Assembly: GCF_023168405.1 (NCBI RefSeq)
Contig: NZ_AP025285.1
Location: 558,001-622,000, forward strand
Direction of reading: 5' to 3'
Length of the DNA: 64,000 bases
Source of the DNA: Leptogranulimonas caecicola
GTDB taxonomy: Bacteria; Actinomycetota; Coriobacteriia; Coriobacteriales; Atopobiaceae
Of this stretch, positions 7,921 to 16,644 are shown piece after piece (within the stretch, counting starts at the first letter, position 1; each line of letters begins with the position of its first letter). The notes below the pieces were generated by a model, which did no database searches, had not been told where the DNA came from, and saw nothing but the letters and a program-made list of their open reading frames with translations. A program made the translations under genes and the position numbers.

Positions 7921-9090
7921 ATGCAAGACATGGTCACGTTCATTGGCGAGGTAGTGGGCGAGTCGGTGCAAGACACCCTGGTGCTCATGCCGTTCCTCTA
8001 CGTCACCTACCTCGCCATGGAGTGGCTGGAACACAGCGCTCAGGGATTCTCTGAGCGCGTTATTTTGAAAGCAGGCAAAGCAGGCCCCATACTGGGCGCT
8101 CTTTTGGGCGCGCTGCCTCAGTGCGGCTTTTCGGCCATGGGCGCCACCCTCTACAGCGGCCGAGTGGTCACGCTGGGCACCCTCATCGCGGTGTTTCTGT
8201 CCACTTCAGACGAGATGCTGCCCGTATTCATAGCCAACGGCGCCCCGGTTATCCAAATCGTCACCATTCTGGCATTCAAGGTGAGCATCGGCATGGTGGC
8301 AGGCCTTCTGGTGGACCTGGCCGTGCGCATCTTCCATATCCCCACCCACTCTGTGCTGCGCATCCATGAGCTGTGCGAGCAGGACCATTGCGGCTGCGAT
8401 CAGCTGGCTCAAGAGCCTGCCCAGCCAACAGATGGCCCCGCTGCCCATCAGCGGCTCTGCGAGAGCTGCGCTGCCCAGGAGGGCAAAGATCATGAGGTGG
8501 AGGCCCTAGCCAAGAACGTCTATCTGGATGACGGCGATTTGGCAGAGGCTGAGGACCAATGCGCCCATGATCCTGAGTGCACGGGGCACTTCTCGGCTGT
8601 CGATAAGGGCGGCCATAGCCACCAGGACCGCGTTTGCGACCATGGGGCTGCCGGCCACGACCGCTGCTGCGCCCATGGCCATAGCCACGGCCATGGCTCC
8701 ATTTGGAAGAGCGCCCTCGTTCATACGGTGCAGGTAACGCTGTTCATTTTTGTGATCACCCTGGTGTTGGAGTTCGTCATCGACGGCGTGGGCGAGGACG
8801 TATTCGCCACATTCCTTTTGGCCCATCCAGATCAAGCGGTGCTCTATTCGGCGCTGGTGGGGCTTATCCCTAACTGCGCGGCCTCGGTGCTCATCTCCGA
8901 GCTCTACCTTCAGGGCGCGCTGGGCTCTGGCGCCATGATCTCCGGACTTTTGGTGGGAGCCGGCGTGGGCCTGCTGGTGCTCTTTAGGGCCAACCGCCCC
9001 ATGCGCTCCAACCTTGGCATTGTGGCCCTGCTCTTCTTTGTGGCGGTGCTCTGCGGCTTTATCGTCAATCTTTCAGGTTTCGTCTTCTAG
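7921..9090 (+). CDS. Putative heavy-metal/manganese exporter (ArsP_2-type permease)
   Basis: The 389-residue membrane protein looks like the putative ten-helix heavy-metal exporter family (ArsP_2, also called putative manganese transporter). Two similar halves are visible: ALLGALPQCGFSAMGATLYSG in the first and VGLIPNCAASVLISELYLQG in the second, each with a Pro-x-Cys in a membrane segment. Between them lies a soluble loop of about 120 residues (roughly 140-260) rich in Cys, His, Asp and Glu, ending in HGHSHGHG, a likely metal-binding region. The actual metal is unknown. Confidence 0.75.
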   Translation: MQDMVTFIGEVVGESVQDTLVLMPFLYVTYLAMEWLEHSAQGFSERVILKAGKAGPILGALLGALPQCGFSAMGATLYSGRVVTLGTLIAVFLSTSDEMLPVFIANGAPVIQIVTILAFKVSIGMVAGLLVDLAVRIFHIPTHSVLRIHELCEQDHCGCDQLAQEPAQPTDGPAAHQRLCESCAAQEGKDHEVEALAKNVYLDDGDLAEAEDQCAHDPECTGHFSAVDKGGHSHQDRVCDHGAAGHDRCCAHGHSHGHGSIWKSALVHTVQVTLFIFVITLVLEFVIDGVGEDVFATFLLAHPDQAVLYSALVGLIPNCAASVLISELYLQGALGSGAMISGLLVGAGVGLLVLFRANRPMRSNLGIVALLFFVAVLCGFIVNLSGFVF

Positions 9091-9167
9091 CACATTTGGC
9101 GGCTGTGGGCATTCATAAAACTCCCTTATGGGCATTCCCTGGATGTCGCGTGTATGTGATGTGAGGG

Positions 9168-9194
9168 TTGGCCTGCATCAAACTCTTGTATAAA
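9168..9194 (+). promoter_or_regulatory. Possible promoter of the glycosyltransferase gene
   Basis: TTGGCC (9168-9173) and TATAAA (9189-9194) are separated by 15 bases, a short spacer, in an AT-richer stretch about 60 bases upstream of the next start codon. Confidence 0.35.
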
Positions 9195-9256
9195 TCGGCT
9201 GGTATCGTGGGGTGAACGGATGCCGTGTTCGAGGATGCGAGGGGAGGAGATCGCCT

Positions 9257-10327
9257 ATGGTGCCAAAGCAGCCCCGCGTGTCGGTGATCATGCCGGTGTA
9301 CAACATAGAGTCCTATGTCACCCGTGCCGTGGAGTCTATCCAAAACCAGACCTTGTCTGATTGGGAGCTGTTCTGCATCGATGACGGCTCTACAGATCGC
9401 TCTGGCGAGATCCTCGATCGCCTGGCATCTCGCGACTGGCGCATCGAGGTCATCCATACTGAGAACCGCGGCGCTCCCGCTGCCCGCAATCTGGCCTTGG
9501 ATCGCGCCCGCGGTCGCTATGTGCACTTTATCGATGGCGATGACTGGGTCGAGCCCACCATGCTTGCCGACGAGGTGGCCCTGGCAGAGGAGCATGGTCT
9601 GGAGCTGGTGATCGCCGGCTTCACCATCGAGACCTACTATGGCGATGCCGGCGAGCATCTGGTAGAGGAGAAGTCGGTGGACGACGTGGTCTTCTCCAGC
9701 CAAAAGGCGTTTAGAGCTGCAGCCTATCGCCTGTTCGACCAGAACCTGCTCTATGTGCCTTGGAACAAGCTCTTCCTGCGCAGCCGCATCGAGGAGCTTC
9801 ACTTGCGCTTTCGCCCCACCTTTTGGGATGACTTCCCCTTTGTGCTGGACTACATCCGGGACGTGGAGCGCGTAGGGGTCACCAGCCGCTGCTATTACCA
9901 CTTCTCTCGTAGCCGGGCAGAATCTGAGACCGCCCGCTGGCGCCCCAATATGTATGAGAAGCGAGAAGAAGAGCACAGCTGGATGTTGGATCTCTATAAC
10001 CATTGGGATTTGGCTGCAGACCCTGCCAGCGTCGAGATGGTGCAGCGTCGCTATATCGAGCGCCTCATAGGCTGCATCGAGAATGTGTGCAATCCCGCCT
10101 GCGACCTCACCCCTGAGGAGCGCCGCGCTCAGGTGAGCGCCATGATCATGTCGCCTCGCGCTCAGCTGGCTGTGGAGCTCGCCCGTCCGCGTTCAACCAT
10201 GATGCAGCTCATGCTCATCCCCATTCGCCGCAAAGACGTCTCCATGGCCATTGCAGAGGGCAACTTCATCTCTATGGTCAAGCGCTCCAACGGGCGCATC
10301 TTCGCCCTTCTCAAAGCTCGCAGATAG
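9257..10327 (+). CDS. Family 2 glycosyltransferase
   Basis: This 356-residue GT-A fold enzyme would transfer a sugar from a nucleotide sugar to a cell-surface acceptor. The N-terminal domain shows RVSVIMPVYNIESYV, the nucleotide-binding FCIDDGSTDRSGEIL, and the metal-binding HFIDGDDW. The acceptor and sugar cannot be inferred. The start at 9257 follows GGGGAGGAGA; a longer in-frame start at 9212 lacks a ribosome site. No other glycan genes are adjacent. Confidence 0.85.
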   Translation: MVPKQPRVSVIMPVYNIESYVTRAVESIQNQTLSDWELFCIDDGSTDRSGEILDRLASRDWRIEVIHTENRGAPAARNLALDRARGRYVHFIDGDDWVEPTMLADEVALAEEHGLELVIAGFTIETYYGDAGEHLVEEKSVDDVVFSSQKAFRAAAYRLFDQNLLYVPWNKLFLRSRIEELHLRFRPTFWDDFPFVLDYIRDVERVGVTSRCYYHFSRSRAESETARWRPNMYEKREEEHSWMLDLYNHWDLAADPASVEMVQRRYIERLIGCIENVCNPACDLTPEERRAQVSAMIMSPRAQLAVELARPRSTMMQLMLIPIRRKDVSMAIAEGNFISMVKRSNGRIFALLKARR

Positions 10328-10363
10328 CCGGGACGTCCCACAGGCGCACTGCGAGGGACGGCG

Positions 10364-10376
10364 GGGCTTCTCGGCA
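10364..10376 (-). repeat. Dispersed word TGCCGAGAAGCCC (minus strand)
   Basis: Exact copy in the gap between the glycosyltransferase gene and the FKBP gene. Confidence 0.7.
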
Positions 10377-10522
10377 AGGGAAGAAGCGAGGAGATTGCGG
10401 GGTTCCCTGTCGCAATCCTGCCGTTTGGAAGAGTCTGCGACAGAGTCTTTCTTAAGCGGGTAGGCTAGCCTTTAGTGTCACTGGCGGGAGACTCATCCGC
10501 TTCCCTTAGGAAAGGACATCCT

Positions 10523-10951
10523 ATGTCTAATGAAGGCAAAAAGGTAAAAGTACATTATCGCGGCACCCTAGATGACGGTACGCAGTTTGATAGTTCCTAC
10601 GATCGCGACGAGCCCATAGAGTTTGTGGCTGGCTCGGGCATGATGATCAAAGGGTTCGACGACGCGGTGATCGATATGGAGCCCGGCGACAAGAAGACCA
10701 TCCACCTGGAGCCCGCTGAGGCCTACGGCGACGTGCGCCCTGAGCTCATCATCGATTTCCCCATCGATCAAGTGCCCAACGTGGATCAGCTCTCTGAGGG
10801 CACCAAGATCTTCTTGCAAGGCCCTGCCGGGCAGCCCATCCCCGCTACGGTCACCAAGATCACAGACGAGGCCGTAACCGTGGACGCCAACCATGACCTG
10901 GCAGGCAAGCCATTGAACTTCGACCTTGAGCTGGTGGAGGTTGAGGACTAG
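10523..10951 (+). CDS. FKBP-type peptidyl-prolyl isomerase, SlyD-like
   Basis: The 142-residue cytoplasmic protein is an FKBP isomerase that speeds proline isomerisation during folding. The FKBP core is split by an insert-in-flap domain as in SlyD: VKVHYRGTLDDGTQFDSSYD, then the flap insertion from about residue 67 to 120, then the closing LAGKPLNFDLELVEVED. It lacks the His-rich tail of E. coli SlyD. ATG 10523 follows AGGAAAGGA; an earlier in-frame start at 10475 was rejected. A close paralogue with a lipoprotein signal lies at 15229. Confidence 0.9.
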   Translation: MSNEGKKVKVHYRGTLDDGTQFDSSYDRDEPIEFVAGSGMMIKGFDDAVIDMEPGDKKTIHLEPAEAYGDVRPELIIDFPIDQVPNVDQLSEGTKIFLQGPAGQPIPATVTKITDEAVTVDANHDLAGKPLNFDLELVEVED

Positions 10952-10985
10952 TCGGTCTTCGCTGCTCGTTCACCTGATCCTTGGG

Positions 10986-11016
10986 GCCGGTCTCCTGAAG
11001 GGGGCCGGCTTTTTTT
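10986..11016 (+). terminator. Terminator after the FKBP gene
   Basis: GCCGGTC pairs with GGCCGGC around a ten-base loop and is followed by seven or eight T. Confidence 0.85.
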
Positions 11017-11120
11017 GTAGGCGCCCGATGAGGACCCCTGGCTCACAAGAGGGCTTGAGATGCGGCAGTTCGGCGGCTGTCGCAGGACGTCTTTAAGGCT
11101 GGCTTGGCTCGCGGTGTGCG

Positions 11121-11140
11121 ACTTGGTAACACTTGGTAAC
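11121..11140. promoter_or_regulatory. Tandem ACTTGGTAAC repeat upstream of lctD
   Basis: The ten-base word ACTTGGTAAC occurs twice head to tail, about 120 bases before the lctD start. The rest of the 11017-11259 gap shows no other clear structure. A regulator site is possible, but no regulator gene is adjacent. Confidence 0.4.
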
Positions 11141-11259
11141 TCCTCGGCAACTAAGAGTCCCTAGGCTAGGTAGCACTATGAGGTAGGCTGGGATCTCTCG
11201 CGCTGGTGCGGCAAGGGTCCGGCCGCCTCCTTAACCCTTGCGACCCAGGAGGTTTGGCT

Positions 11260-12945
11260 ATGGCGGCCCTCAAGCCCATGGACGAGACTTTGGTGGGGTA
11301 TCTGGCAGATGAGTCAAGAACCCACGGTACCGCCCAGGCCATCGCGTTTCCTGTCTCTGAGGCAGAAGTCGTCGAGGTGGTGTGCCAAGTACGCCGGGAA
11401 GCGAGCGGCCCCATCACCGTTCAAGGCGCTCGTACGGGGCTGGCCGCCGGTGCGGTGCCCTATAGTGGCACCGTGCTCAACACCAGCCGCATGAATAGGG
11501 TTACAGGGCTCATGAGCCATGGCGACGGCAGCTTCTCCGTGCAGGTGCAGCCGGGTGTGGTGCTCCAAGACCTGCGCCGAGACTTGGAGCGCAAAAGCTT
11601 CGATACCACCGGCTGGAGCCAAGACTCCCTGGATGCCCTGGAGGCCTTCAAGGCGGCGCCGGCGCAGTTTTTTCCTACCGATCCCACAGAGACCTCGGCT
11701 TGCCTAGGAGGCATGGCGGCCTGCAATGCCTCTGGCGCCCGCTCCTTTCGCTATGGCCCGGTGCGCCCCCATATCTCGGGCCTGCGCCTGGTGACAGCCA
11801 CAGGCGACGTCATCGACCTCGTGCGCGGCCAGGTACAAGCTCAAGACGGCATCCTTGCCCTTCCCACCCAAAGCGGCGCGACCCTTGAGATTCCCGTGCC
11901 CACTTATGAGATGCCCCAGGCCAAATGTGCCAGCGGTTACTTTGCCTCGCCTGCTATGGACGCCGTGGATCTCATCATTGGCTCCGACGGCACCCTGGGC
12001 GTCATCACCCAGCTTACCTGCGACCTTTTGCCGGTACCCGCCCTTATCTGGGGCGTCAACTGCTTCTTTTCTGCAGAGGACGCTGCCCTCTCCTTTGTGG
12101 AGCTGCTCCAAGAGGCTGCGGCGGCGCCTGCCTACGTTCCCGCTGCCGAGAAACCCGTGGCCTTGGAAGCTGGGCCTTCTGTGTTGAAAGACGCCATAGT
12201 GGCCCTGGAATACTTCGATGGCGACGCCCTCGACATCCTGCGAGCCCAACGCGCACAGGACCCAGCCTTCAGCTCCTTGCCGGAGCTGCTCTGCCAGGAG
12301 CGCGTCTGCGTCTACTGCGAGCTGGCGGCCTCTGACCACGACCAAATGGTGGAGGCAGTGGCTAAGATCTCGGAAGCCATGGAATCCGTGGGGGCACAGC
12401 CGGACTTGAGCTGGGTGGGCACCATGGCTGCCGACCGCGAGCGCCAGCGCTTCTTCCGCCATGCAGTGCCGGAGTCAGTGAACATGCTTATCGACAGCTA
12501 CCGTGCCAAAGACCCCGCCGTCACCAAGGTGGGCAGCGACATGAGCGTGCCTCGGGGCAAGCTGCGCCAGGTCATGGAGCTCTATCGCTCTACCATCCAG
12601 GCGTCGGGCCTTCAAAGCGCTGCTTGGGGCCACATTGGCGACAATCACCTCCATGTGAACCTGCTGCCTCACAACGAGGCCCAATGGCATCAAGCCAAAG
12701 ACCTGCTGGCGCTTTGGGCCAAAGAGGTCTCTGCTATGGGCGGCGCCGTCTCTGCCGAGCATGGCGTAGGCAAGATTAAGCGCGACTTTTTGATGCCCAT
12801 GTATGGCCTTGAGGGCGTGCGGGCCATGGCCCGCACCAAATTGGCACTGGATCCCGAGGGGCTCTTTGGCCAGGGCACCCTCTTTAGCCTCGAGCTTCTT
12901 CAAGAAGAAGCGGCACTCCAAGGCGCCCCTCCTAAGGGATGCTAG
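11260..12945 (+). CDS. lctD: FAD-linked D-lactate dehydrogenase subunit (GlcD family), Etf-coupled
   Basis: The 561-residue protein is a GlcD/Dld family flavoprotein. The FAD_binding_4 domain spans about residues 30-260 (QGARTGLAAGAVPYSG, ACLGGMAACNASGARSFRYG, IGSDGTLGVITQL). The C-terminal FAD-oxidase domain has WGHIGDNHLHVNLLP and SAEHGVGKIKRDFLMPMYG, which supply the conserved substrate-side histidines. Because etfB- and ferredoxin-etfA-like genes follow directly, it is best read as LctD, which in Acetobacterium oxidises lactate with an Etf partner. Start 11260 follows AGGAGG at 11247. Glycolate or another 2-hydroxyacid is an alternative substrate. Confidence 0.85.
   Translation: MAALKPMDETLVGYLADESRTHGTAQAIAFPVSEAEVVEVVCQVRREASGPITVQGARTGLAAGAVPYSGTVLNTSRMNRVTGLMSHGDGSFSVQVQPGVVLQDLRRDLERKSFDTTGWSQDSLDALEAFKAAPAQFFPTDPTETSACLGGMAACNASGARSFRYGPVRPHISGLRLVTATGDVIDLVRGQVQAQDGILALPTQSGATLEIPVPTYEMPQAKCASGYFASPAMDAVDLIIGSDGTLGVITQLTCDLLPVPALIWGVNCFFSAEDAALSFVELLQEAAAAPAYVPAAEKPVALEAGPSVLKDAIVALEYFDGDALDILRAQRAQDPAFSSLPELLCQERVCVYCELAASDHDQMVEAVAKISEAMESVGAQPDLSWVGTMAADRERQRFFRHAVPESVNMLIDSYRAKDPAVTKVGSDMSVPRGKLRQVMELYRSTIQASGLQSAAWGHIGDNHLHVNLLPHNEAQWHQAKDLLALWAKEVSAMGGAVSAEHGVGKIKRDFLMPMYGLEGVRAMARTKLALDPEGLFGQGTLFSLELLQEEAALQGAPPKGC
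12144..12156 (+). repeat. Dispersed word TGCCGAGAAACCC
   Basis: Exact copy inside lctD, read as Ala-Glu-Lys-Pro in a loop region of the protein. Confidence 0.7.
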
Positions 12946-12986
12946 CCATGTCCTGCGAACCCGTCCGCCCCTCCAAGGAGGATTCC

Positions 12987-13856
12987 GTGAGCTTTGACAA
13001 GCAGACGACCTGGGAAGGCGCGCCCTTCTCGGTAGCCGTATTGATGAAGGCGGTCCCGGCCTCCACCGAGGTGGCCATGGATCCCGTGACCCACACCATC
13101 GTGCGCGACGGGGGAGCCGCGGTGCTCAACCCCTACGACACCGCCGCCCTTGAGCTGGCCTTAAAGCTCAAAGCTCAGCTTGAGGGGGAGGGGGTGCCGG
13201 TGGCGATCTCGGTGCTTTCCATGGGAATCCCGGCTACGGCCGATCTGCTGCGCGACGCCGTTGCTCGCGGCGCCACTCGGGCCCTGCTGCTTTCCGACCG
13301 CGCCTTTGCCGGCAGCGACACCCTGGCTACCAGCTATGCGCTGGAGCTGGGCCTTCGCGAGCTGGGCGATCAAGACTTGGTGCTCTGCGGCAAGATGGCG
13401 GTGGATGGCGACACAGCCCAGATCGGCTCCGAGGTGGCGGCAGGCCGCGGCTGGCCCTGCGTAACCGGTGCCCTCTCGGTAGAGATGGCACCTTCTTCGC
13501 AGATGACCCGCGCCACGCTTGCAGAGGCAGGCCTGGTGGTAAGCCAGGTTTTCGATGGCGAGAAAAAGCGCGTAGGAGTGCCGCTTCCCTGCGTGGTGAC
13601 CGTGGACAAAGACGCGGCCACCCTGCGCATGCCCTCAGTCACAGGGGTGCTCGAAGCCCAAAAGATCCAGGTAGAGGTGCGTGGCGCCGCCCAATTGGGC
13701 GCCGATCTTGCCCAATGCGGCCTCGAGGGCTCGCCCACGCAGGTTGTGCGCTGCTGCGTGCCGGAGGCCAGCGGGGCCTGCCAGTTCCTCGCCGGCAGCC
13801 CGGCCCAGATCGCCGAGCAGCTCGGCGCCATCGTCGACCAGTCAGAGGGGGCCTAG
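12987..13856 (+). CDS. lctB: Electron transfer flavoprotein beta subunit (LctB/EtfB)
   Basis: The 289-residue product is an EtfB-type subunit, which carries a second nucleotide-binding site (FAD in bifurcating Etfs, AMP in ordinary ones). Visible family segments are SVAVLMKAVPASTEV, AVLNPYDTAALELALKLK, the LLSDRAFAGSDTLATSYAL loop, and DLVLCGKMAVDGDTAQIGSEVAAG. GTG 12987 was chosen because AAGGAGG lies five bases ahead; an in-frame ATG at 12939 overlaps lctD. It sits between lctD and the ferredoxin-EtfA gene in a tight operon, so its partners are those two proteins. Confidence 0.88.
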   Translation: MSFDKQTTWEGAPFSVAVLMKAVPASTEVAMDPVTHTIVRDGGAAVLNPYDTAALELALKLKAQLEGEGVPVAISVLSMGIPATADLLRDAVARGATRALLLSDRAFAGSDTLATSYALELGLRELGDQDLVLCGKMAVDGDTAQIGSEVAAGRGWPCVTGALSVEMAPSSQMTRATLAEAGLVVSQVFDGEKKRVGVPLPCVVTVDKDAATLRMPSVTGVLEAQKIQVEVRGAAQLGADLAQCGLEGSPTQVVRCCVPEASGACQFLAGSPAQIAEQLGAIVDQSEGA

Positions 13857-13861
13857 ATCCC

Positions 13862-15070
13862 ATGGCAGTCATTAGGATAGATCAGGATCTGTGCATAGGC
13901 TGCGGCCTCTGCGTGCGGGTGTGCGCCAACGACGGCGTGAAGGTGGAGAACCGCCGCGCTTCCATTACCGAGAATTGCATAGCCTGCGGCCTGTGCGTCG
14001 ATGCGTGCCCCAAAGGCGCCGTCTGCCGCGAGACTTCTCGCGCTTCTGCCGACCTCTCCGCGTGGAGCGGCATGATGGTGGTGGCTCAAACCGATAAGAG
14101 CGCAACTCCGCTGCCGGTGGCCTATGAGTTGGTGGGGGTGGCTCGCGACCTGGCACACGAGCGCGGCTGCTCTTTGCGCGTGCTGGTGATCTCCGGGTTG
14201 CAGCCGGGATGCCAGTGCACCGGAGGTTATGCGCCGCTTATAGATGCCGGTGCCGATGAGGTGCTGGTGCTGGAGGATCCCGCCTTCGCCATCCCCGATG
14301 GAGCAGCTATCGGGCAAGCGGTGGCTCAGGTCATCCAGCAGTTCAAGCCCGAGGCGGTGCTCTTTGGGGCTACCGATCTGGGACGCGAGGTGGCGCCTCG
14401 GGTGGCTCGGGAGCTTTCCTGCGGCCTGACGGCCGACTGCACCCAGTTGGCGCTCGATAAAGAGGGCTTGTTGCTGCAAACCCGCCCAGCCTTTGGCGGC
14501 AACTTGCTGGCCACTATCGCAAGCCCTGCTGCGAGGCCTCAGATGGCCACAGTGCGCCCAGGTGTTTTTTCTCGGCCGGAACCGAAGAAGGGCCGTTGCG
14601 GCACCATCTATCATCTGACAGCGGCCCCTTCTTCTGTGCCAGGCATCCAAGTGCTCTCAGAAGAGCCGGCCTCTTCAGGTGCTTCCATCGCGGATGCAGA
14701 GGTGCTCGTGGTGGTAGGCCGCGGCATCCGCGACAAGAAGGCGCTGCCTACCATGGAACGCTTGGCTGCGCTGTTGGGAGGGCAGGTGGCCTGCACCCGC
14801 CCGGTGGTGGAAGCCGGCTGGATGGACCATGAGAGCCAGGTGGGGCAGACGGGCGTCTCGGTGGCGCCGCGGGTGCTCATCTCTATGGGCGTCTCGGGAG
14901 CTATCCAGCATCTGGCGGGCATCTCGGGGGCAAAGACGGTCATTGCGGTCAACGAAGACCCCGACGCCCCTATCTTCTCTGTGGCCCAAGCAGGTGCAGT
15001 GGCAGACTGCCGCCAGGTGGCTGACGAGTGGGTGAAGTACTTGGAAGAAGCGACGGGTCGCTCCGCTTAG
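13862..15070 (+). CDS. lctC: EtfA with N-terminal 2x[4Fe-4S] ferredoxin domain (LctC)
   Basis: Residues 1-57 are a bacterial ferredoxin with two CxxCxxCxxxC motifs (Cys11, 14, 17, 21 and Cys39, 42, 45, 49). The rest (to 402) is an Etf alpha subunit; its FAD domain is near the C-terminus (VVGRGIRDKKALPTMERLA, GWMDHESQVGQTG, VSGAIQHLAGISGAKTVIAVN). This architecture is that of LctC in electron-confurcating lactate dehydrogenase, where NAD+ reduction by lactate is driven by reduced ferredoxin oxidation. ATG 13862 follows the lctB stop by five bases; an open frame further upstream is only overlap. Confidence 0.9.
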   Translation: MAVIRIDQDLCIGCGLCVRVCANDGVKVENRRASITENCIACGLCVDACPKGAVCRETSRASADLSAWSGMMVVAQTDKSATPLPVAYELVGVARDLAHERGCSLRVLVISGLQPGCQCTGGYAPLIDAGADEVLVLEDPAFAIPDGAAIGQAVAQVIQQFKPEAVLFGATDLGREVAPRVARELSCGLTADCTQLALDKEGLLLQTRPAFGGNLLATIASPAARPQMATVRPGVFSRPEPKKGRCGTIYHLTAAPSSVPGIQVLSEEPASSGASIADAEVLVVVGRGIRDKKALPTMERLAALLGGQVACTRPVVEAGWMDHESQVGQTGVSVAPRVLISMGVSGAIQHLAGISGAKTVIAVNEDPDAPIFSVAQAGAVADCRQVADEWVKYLEEATGRSA

Positions 15071-15228
15071 CTGCGCTGTCGCCCTCTGGATCTAGGGCGC
15101 GCCTCCGACCCAAGACGCATCCTCTCCCAGGGCGCCCACGCCCTCATGACATATCGGTGTTTGTCTCTGCGAAATCTCAGACGCTCATTTACCATGGGAA
15201 TCCAAGCTTTCTTTAAAGGAGGATTTCT

Positions 15229-15798
15229 ATGACTCACACTGTGGCGCGCTGCGCCTGTGCGCTGGCGCTGGCGTCTCTTGTGGCACTGACAGGTTGCTCT
15301 GGGCAGGCTGCCACCACCGAGCAAAGCAACGCTTCCGAGGCGGCTACCCAAGAGCCTTCTGAGGCCAAGACCCAGGCCGCCAAGGGCGACAAAGTCAAGG
15401 TGCACTACACGGGCACCTTGGATGACGGCACCAAGTTCGACAGTTCTTACGACCGCGGCACTCCTCTGGAGTTCACTGTGGGGGCCGGTCAGATGATCAG
15501 CGGCTTTGACTCTGCGGTCGAGGGCATGAAGGTGGGAGAGAAAAAGACCGTGCACCTGGAGCCCTCCGAGGCCTACGGGGAGCGCGACGAGTCGCTGGTC
15601 TTCGAGATCCCCCAGGCCGATGTGCGCGATGGCGACCAGCTGCAAGTAGGGGACCGCCTGACCTTCACCGGCAGCAACGGGACCACCGGTACAGCTACGG
15701 TAACTGCCATCAATGACGGCACTATCACCGCCGACGCCAACCCGGAATTAGCAGGAAAGCCCCTGAACTTCGAGATCGAGCTGGTGAGCGTGGAGTAG
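15229..15798 (+). CDS. FKBP-type peptidyl-prolyl isomerase lipoprotein
   Basis: The 189-residue product starts with a lipoprotein signal ending in LTGC (Cys23), then a low-complexity spacer rich in Ala, Thr, Glu and Ser, then a SlyD-like FKBP domain (VKVHYTGTLDDGTKFDSSYD to NFEIELVSVE). It is a close paralogue of the cytoplasmic FKBP at 10523 and would act on secreted or surface proteins at the outer face of the membrane. The start follows AAAGGAGG. It is flanked by a terminator on the right and by about 160 bases without features on the left. Confidence 0.93.
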   Translation: MTHTVARCACALALASLVALTGCSGQAATTEQSNASEAATQEPSEAKTQAAKGDKVKVHYTGTLDDGTKFDSSYDRGTPLEFTVGAGQMISGFDSAVEGMKVGEKKTVHLEPSEAYGERDESLVFEIPQADVRDGDQLQVGDRLTFTGSNGTTGTATVTAINDGTITADANPELAGKPLNFEIELVSVE

Positions 15799-15824
15799 GG
15801 CTCTTGCGCCAATTCTGGCCGATA

Positions 15825-15860
15825 AAAGCCACGTGCCTTTTCAGGGGCACGTGGCTTTCT
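15825..15860 (+). terminator. Terminator after the FKBP lipoprotein gene
   Basis: AAGCCACGTGCC pairs perfectly with GGCACGTGGCTT around a short TTTTCAGG loop. It sits between convergent genes. Both arms end in A or T runs, so it may work for both strands. Confidence 0.85.
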
Positions 15861-15909
15861 CGATCTTTGGTAGGCTCCCGCTGCGGCATTCTGCCCCTCA
15901 GGCCTCCGT

Positions 15910-16488
15910 TTAGGCAAACTCGATAGCGCCTGTGGCAGGGTCCATGGACTGCACTATGGCCAGCGACTCCAGGTGATAGCCTCGCTCGCGAAGGCTCTGG
16001 CCGCCTGGTTGGAAGCCCTTCTCGATGGCGATGCCTATGCCCTCGACGATGGCGCCCGCATCCTGGCAGATCTCCAAAAGGCCGTTGAGGGCGCAGCCCA
16101 TGGCCAAAAAGTCGTCGATGATAAGCACATGCTCGCCTTTTTGGATGAAGCGCTTCGCTACGATGACGTCGTACTCGCGTTTCTTGGTGTAGCTCACGAT
16201 ATGGGTGCGGTATTGGCTGCCGTCGAGGTTGAGCGACTCTGTCTTTCTGGCAAAGACCACCGGTACATTGCCAAAGTGCCGGGCTGCCACGCAGGCAAGG
16301 CCGATGCCCGAGGACTCGATGGTGAGGATCTTGTCTACAGGGCAGCCTGCGAACAAGCGCGCCCACTCGGCTCCGAGCTCCTCGTAGAGTTCGGTATCGC
16401 ACTGGTGGTTGAGGAAGCTGTCGACCTTGAGGATGTTGCCCTCGCGGACGATGCCGTCACGGCGGATGCGCTCTTCAAGAACCTCCAC
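15910..16488 (-). CDS. xpt: Xanthine phosphoribosyltransferase
   Basis: The 192-residue enzyme converts xanthine plus PRPP to XMP in purine salvage. It opens [29 protein letters not shown] in the manner of Bacillus Xpt. The PRPP-binding loop is [18 protein letters not shown], and the substrate side includes [16 protein letters not shown]. The start is GTG, preceded by AGGGGG. No purine riboswitch fold was found in the upstream 150 bases. Confidence 0.93.
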   Translation of the reverse strand: MEVLEERIRRDGIVREGNILKVDSFLNHQCDTELYEELGAEWARLFAGCPVDKILTIESSGIGLACVAARHFGNVPVVFARKTESLNLDGSQYRTHIVSYTKKREYDVIVAKRFIQKGEHVLIIDDFLAMGCALNGLLEICQDAGAIVEGIGIAIEKGFQPGGQSLRERGYHLESLAIVQSMDPATGAIEFA

Positions 16489-16644
16489 AGATGCCCCCTA
16501 GGGTTGGCGTTTGGCTGACCTTCTGTTCATTATGGGACAGAAGCTTAGCAAATCCCGTGATTTTTGAGACGATCTGAGGCTTTTTGGGAAGGCTCTTTGG
16601 AAGTGCCTGCCGTCCTTCTTGCGCACGCTGTGAGGAGCGCCCCT

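Noticed and set aside
16489-16640. Purine riboswitch upstream of xpt
   Set aside because: The conserved purine-aptamer core and its pairing arms are absent, although xpt genes in Firmicutes often have one.
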